Origin: Opitutaceae bacterium
GTDB lineage: Bacteria > Verrucomicrobiota > Verrucomicrobiia > Opitutales > Opitutaceae
DNA length: 64,000 nt
NCBI GenBank assembly: GCA_003151515.1
Contig: PLXS01000025.1
Coordinates: forward strand, 1 to 64,000
Direction: 5' to 3'
Within the stretch, counting starts at the first letter, position 1, and every line of letters begins with the position of its first letter. Below the pieces are notes generated by a model. The model saw only the letters and a program-made list of their open reading frames with translations, was not told the origin of the DNA and made no database searches. This document shows positions 61,501 to 64,000 of this stretch, one piece after another. The position numbers and the translations under genes are program-made.

Positions 61501-62388
61501 ATGCCTGAAACGACGCTCGGCGGCCGGTTCACGTTCCCCGGCACTTTATTGACCGTCCACCGGATCGGCTACGGCGCGATGCAGCTGGCGGGCCCCGGCG
61601 TCTGGGGGCCGCCCAAGGACCCGGAAGCTGCGGTCGCCGTCCTGCGGGAGGCTGTTTCGGCTGGCGTGAACCATATCGACACAAGCGACTACTACGGCCC
61701 GCACCTCACCAATCAGATCATCCGGAAGGCCCTGCAGCCGTACCCCGCGGGGCTGGTGATCGTCACCAAGCTGGGGGTCCGCCGACCAACCGACAAGTCG
61801 TGGCAGCGCGCCATCACGCCCCAAGCATTGACCGCAGGCATCCACGACAACCTGCGCAATCTGGGTCTCGATGCGCTCGACATCGTCAACTACCGCGTGA
61901 TGGGGTCGGGCCACGGCCCCGAGGAGGGGTCCATTGCCGAGCAGGTGGCGGTGCTTGCGGATCTCCGGCGAAAGGGGCTGATCCGGCACATCGGCGTGAG
62001 CAACGTGACGGCCACCCAGGTGGCCGAGGCTCAGGCGATCACCGACGTCGTGTGCGTGCAGAACTACTATAACCTGGCCCACCGCCACGACGACGCGCTG
62101 ATCGACGACTTGGCCCGGCGGGGCATCGCATACGTTCCGTTCTTCCCGCTCGGCGGGTTCACGCCGCTGCAGTCCTCCACCCTGTCGGCCGTAGCGCAGA
62201 GGCTCGGGGTCAGGCCGATGCAGGTTGCGCTCGCGTGGCTGCTCCATCGCTCGCCCAACATCCTGCTGATCCCCGGCACGTCGTCCGTCGCCCACCTGCG
62301 GGAGAACCTAGCCGCCGCGCAGTTGAAGCTGTCAGCGCAAACCTTGGCGGAGTTGGACGGTATTGGCGCCGGGGCGGCGAAGCACTGA
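61501..62388 (+). CDS. Aldo/keto reductase
   Basis: 295 residues from the ATG at 61501. The AKR barrel contains HIDTSDYYGP (catalytic Asp and Tyr), VIVTKLGVRR (Lys), IRHIGVSNVTATQVAEAQ and IPGTSSVAHLRENLAAA (NADPH phosphate loop). It reduces aldehydes or ketones with NADPH. The open frame before 61501 lacks homology and is excluded. The neighbouring oxidoreductase is divergent, with room for a shared promoter. Confidence 0.9.
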   Translation: MPETTLGGRFTFPGTLLTVHRIGYGAMQLAGPGVWGPPKDPEAAVAVLREAVSAGVNHIDTSDYYGPHLTNQIIRKALQPYPAGLVIVTKLGVRRPTDKSWQRAITPQALTAGIHDNLRNLGLDALDIVNYRVMGSGHGPEEGSIAEQVAVLADLRRKGLIRHIGVSNVTATQVAEAQAITDVVCVQNYYNLAHRHDDALIDDLARRGIAYVPFFPLGGFTPLQSSTLSAVAQRLGVRPMQVALAWLLHRSPNILLIPGTSSVAHLRENLAAAQLKLSAQTLAELDGIGAGAAKH

Positions 62389-62506
62389 CTGGTGGTGGAC
62401 CCGAGCTGCCCTCTGAGCGGGGTGCAGGGAGAGCGGAGCGGAGCGATGTGAGGCATCGGTCACGAATTCGGGAGGCCCTGCGCCAACCCAAAACCGTCCC
62501 CGCGAA

Positions 62507-64000
62507 TCACTCCGCTACGAACTTGGCCTCCACCGCGCCGCCGGCCTCCTCCTCCCTCGCGAGGTGGTGGGCGGAGGGCTTGAGCATCAGGCACAGGGGG
62601 ATGCCGGCGAGAAGGATCAGGCCCGCCAGCACAAAGCCGTTCTCGAAGCCCAGGGCCTGGGCGCGCCGGCCAATTGCCTCGCTGGCGGCGAACGCGAGCT
62701 TGTTCTGGGGGTTGGCGACAAGGCCTGCCTCGTGGTGGAAGACAACCGACGCCGCACGCAGGCCGAGGCGCACTTCGAAGCGCTGCGACTGCACCGGGAA
62801 GACCTCGCCCAGCCTGACCGCATGCCGGTGGATCGAATTGGTCACGAAAGTGTTGAGCACGGCGATGCCGAGCGACCCACCGACGTTCTGAAAGACGTTC
62901 AGGAAGCTGCTCGCCATCGGCACTTCGTTGCGGGGGACAGCGTTTAGCGCCGCGGTCATGAGGGGCGCCATCATGAGCGCGAGGCCGGCGCCGCGGCCGA
63001 GCTGCGGCAGGACGAGCAGGGGCCAGCTTGAAAGCGGGTCAAGCAAGCCGAAGAGCAGAAGCGACAGGCCCACGGTCACGCATCCCACCGTCGCCAGCAC
63101 GGCCGGGCTGTAGCGGTCGGCCAGGCGCCCGGCGATCGGCATGGTCAGGCCCACCGCCAGGGCGTTGGGCAGCATCCACAGCCCGGCCTGCACGGGCGTG
63201 TATCCGGTGATGGTCTGCAGGAAAATCGGGAACAGGAAGATGCTGCCGAAAAGCCCGACCGCGCGGAAGATGGCGAGCAGGAGGCTCAGCAGGTAGTTGC
63301 GCACAATCATGAGGCGCAGGTCCAGGAGGGGGTTCTCGGCGCCGAGCTCGACGCAGATGAACATCACCAGGCCCGCCGTCGCCAGGGCCTCGCACACGTG
63401 GATGTAGTCGGACTGCCAGCCCTTGATCTGCCCGTTGGAGAGTGCGGTCAGGGCGGCTATGAGCGCTGTCGACAGGAAGACAAACCCCAGGAGGTCGAAC
63501 GGGCGCTTGTCGCGCCTCGAGCGCAGCGGGCCCATGACCATCATGCCGGCGAAGAGCGTGAGGACGCCGACAGGAAGGTTGACCGAGAAGATCGTCCGCC
63601 AGCTGTAGGCGTCGGTCAGGTATCCGCCAAGGGTCGGCCCTATCGCAGGGCCGGCCATGATGCCCATGCCCCAGATCCCGAGGGCCTTGCCCCTCTCGTG
63701 CGGCTCGAAGAGCTCGGCCACGATCGCCATGCCGATCGGCTGGATCGCCCCGCCGCCGATGGCCTGCAGTATCCGTGCGGCGATCAGCGACTCGTAGCTC
63801 CACGCCATCGCGCAGAGGCCGCTCGCGACCGTGAAGACGACCAGGCTCGTCAGGTAGAGCGTCTTGTAGCTGATCCGGCTGGTCAGCCAGCCGACGAGCG
63901 GCATGACGACCGCCGACGTGAGCATGAAGCCGGTCGCAACCCACTCGATCTGCTCCCGGTCGACGCCGAACGTGCTCATCATGTGGGGAAGCGCCACGTT
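62507..64000 (-). CDS. DHA2-type MFS multidrug exporter (EmrB/QacA-like), N-terminus off the edge
   Basis: About 496 residues are visible. The first residues, VALPHMMSTFGVDREQIEWV, lie after the first helix in EmrB relatives, so the true start is beyond the right edge. Motif A-like SRISYKTLYL, motif C GIMAGPAIGPTLGGYL and fourteen predicted helices fit the DHA2 family, which exports drugs or lipophilic compounds by proton antiport. The tail is short and charged. Any partner EmrA-type gene would lie outside the window. Confidence 0.92.
   Translation of the reverse strand, partial: NVALPHMMSTFGVDREQIEWVATGFMLTSAVVMPLVGWLTSRISYKTLYLTSLVVFTVASGLCAMAWSYESLIAARILQAIGGGAIQPIGMAIVAELFEPHERGKALGIWGMGIMAGPAIGPTLGGYLTDAYSWRTIFSVNLPVGVLTLFAGMMVMGPLRSRRDKRPFDLLGFVFLSTALIAALTALSNGQIKGWQSDYIHVCEALATAGLVMFICVELGAENPLLDLRLMIVRNYLLSLLLAIFRAVGLFGSIFLFPIFLQTITGYTPVQAGLWMLPNALAVGLTMPIAGRLADRYSPAVLATVGCVTVGLSLLLFGLLDPLSSWPLLVLPQLGRGAGLALMMAPLMTAALNAVPRNEVPMASSFLNVFQNVGGSLGIAVLNTFVTNSIHRHAVRLGEVFPVQSQRFEVRLGLRAASVVFHHEAGLVANPQNKLAFAASEAIGRRAQALGFENGFVLAGLILLAGIPLCLMLKPSAHHLAREEEAGGAVEAKFVAE

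Overview
The window is GC-rich, densely coded bacterial DNA. Several features point to a member of the Verrucomicrobiota, probably Opitutaceae. These are an 800-residue duplicated orphan ABC permease, a DUF2911-TPR protein, TIR-TPR receptors, a giant secreted RCC1/passenger-repeat protein with a duplicated C-terminal domain, and a linked NirK-NirV-Sco cluster. The taxonomy is inference; no rRNA gene is present. Both edges cut genes: kdpB on the left and a DHA2-type MFS exporter on the right.

Layout. 1-4.7 kb: end of a kdp potassium-transport operon (kdpB, kdpC, a Usp protein, kdpD). KdpD lacks the usual phospho-acceptor histidine and no kdpE follows. 4.7-10.1 kb: an accessory island holding a broken TraB-like gene, a TIR-TPR gene between two tRNA-3'-end-like repeats, a DUF2934 remnant, a frameshifted tyrosine recombinase and a PIN/Phd toxin-antitoxin pair. 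10.2-19.2 kb: exported hydrolases, VOC and lipid-modifying genes (fatty acid hydroxylase, cyclopropane synthase), and DUF2911-TPR. 19.3-28.1 kb: the giant secreted protein with a perfect internal repeat, a mosaic pseudogene stitched from three gene types, and an IS4-type element that truncates a TonB-like gene. 28.1-33.6 kb: a nitrite-reduction cluster (cupin, YwiC, NirK-cytochrome c, NirV, Sco, DUF2249, Crp/Fnr regulator) with two Fnr-type boxes in textbook position. 33.6-42.3 kb: an anion permease, LemA/TPM genes, the orphan permease, and a nucleoside/ribose salvage operon.

42.3-51 kb holds the most interesting metabolic locus. It is a compact, co-directional operon: ketosynthase, acyl carrier protein, two CrtI-like FAD oxidoreductases, FabZ-like dehydratase, FabI-like enoyl reductase, an OleA-like thiolase and an OleB-like alpha/beta hydrolase, followed by VOC and GNAT genes. 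Read together, it looks like a dedicated type II fatty-acyl or polyene line feeding an OleA head-to-head condensation. That would give a long-chain ketone, beta-lactone or hydrocarbon of unknown structure. OleC, OleD and a ketoreductase are not in the window.

51-54.3 kb: galE, an NtrC-type regulator and a site-2 protease. 54.3-60.2 kb holds the most interesting mobile structure. A complete tRNA-Ala(GGC) is followed by four tandem cassettes (a PemK-type TA pair, a PIN TA pair, a TIR-TolB-TPR protein and another PIN TA pair). All are transcribed toward the tRNA and separated by repeats related to the tRNA 3' end. No recombinase is present in the array. With the TIR-TPR gene between similar repeats at 5-7.7 kb, this suggests a recurrent tRNA-end-targeted cassette system carrying TIR effectors and toxin-antitoxin modules. 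60.3-64 kb: an oxidoreductase, an aldo/keto reductase and the truncated MFS exporter.
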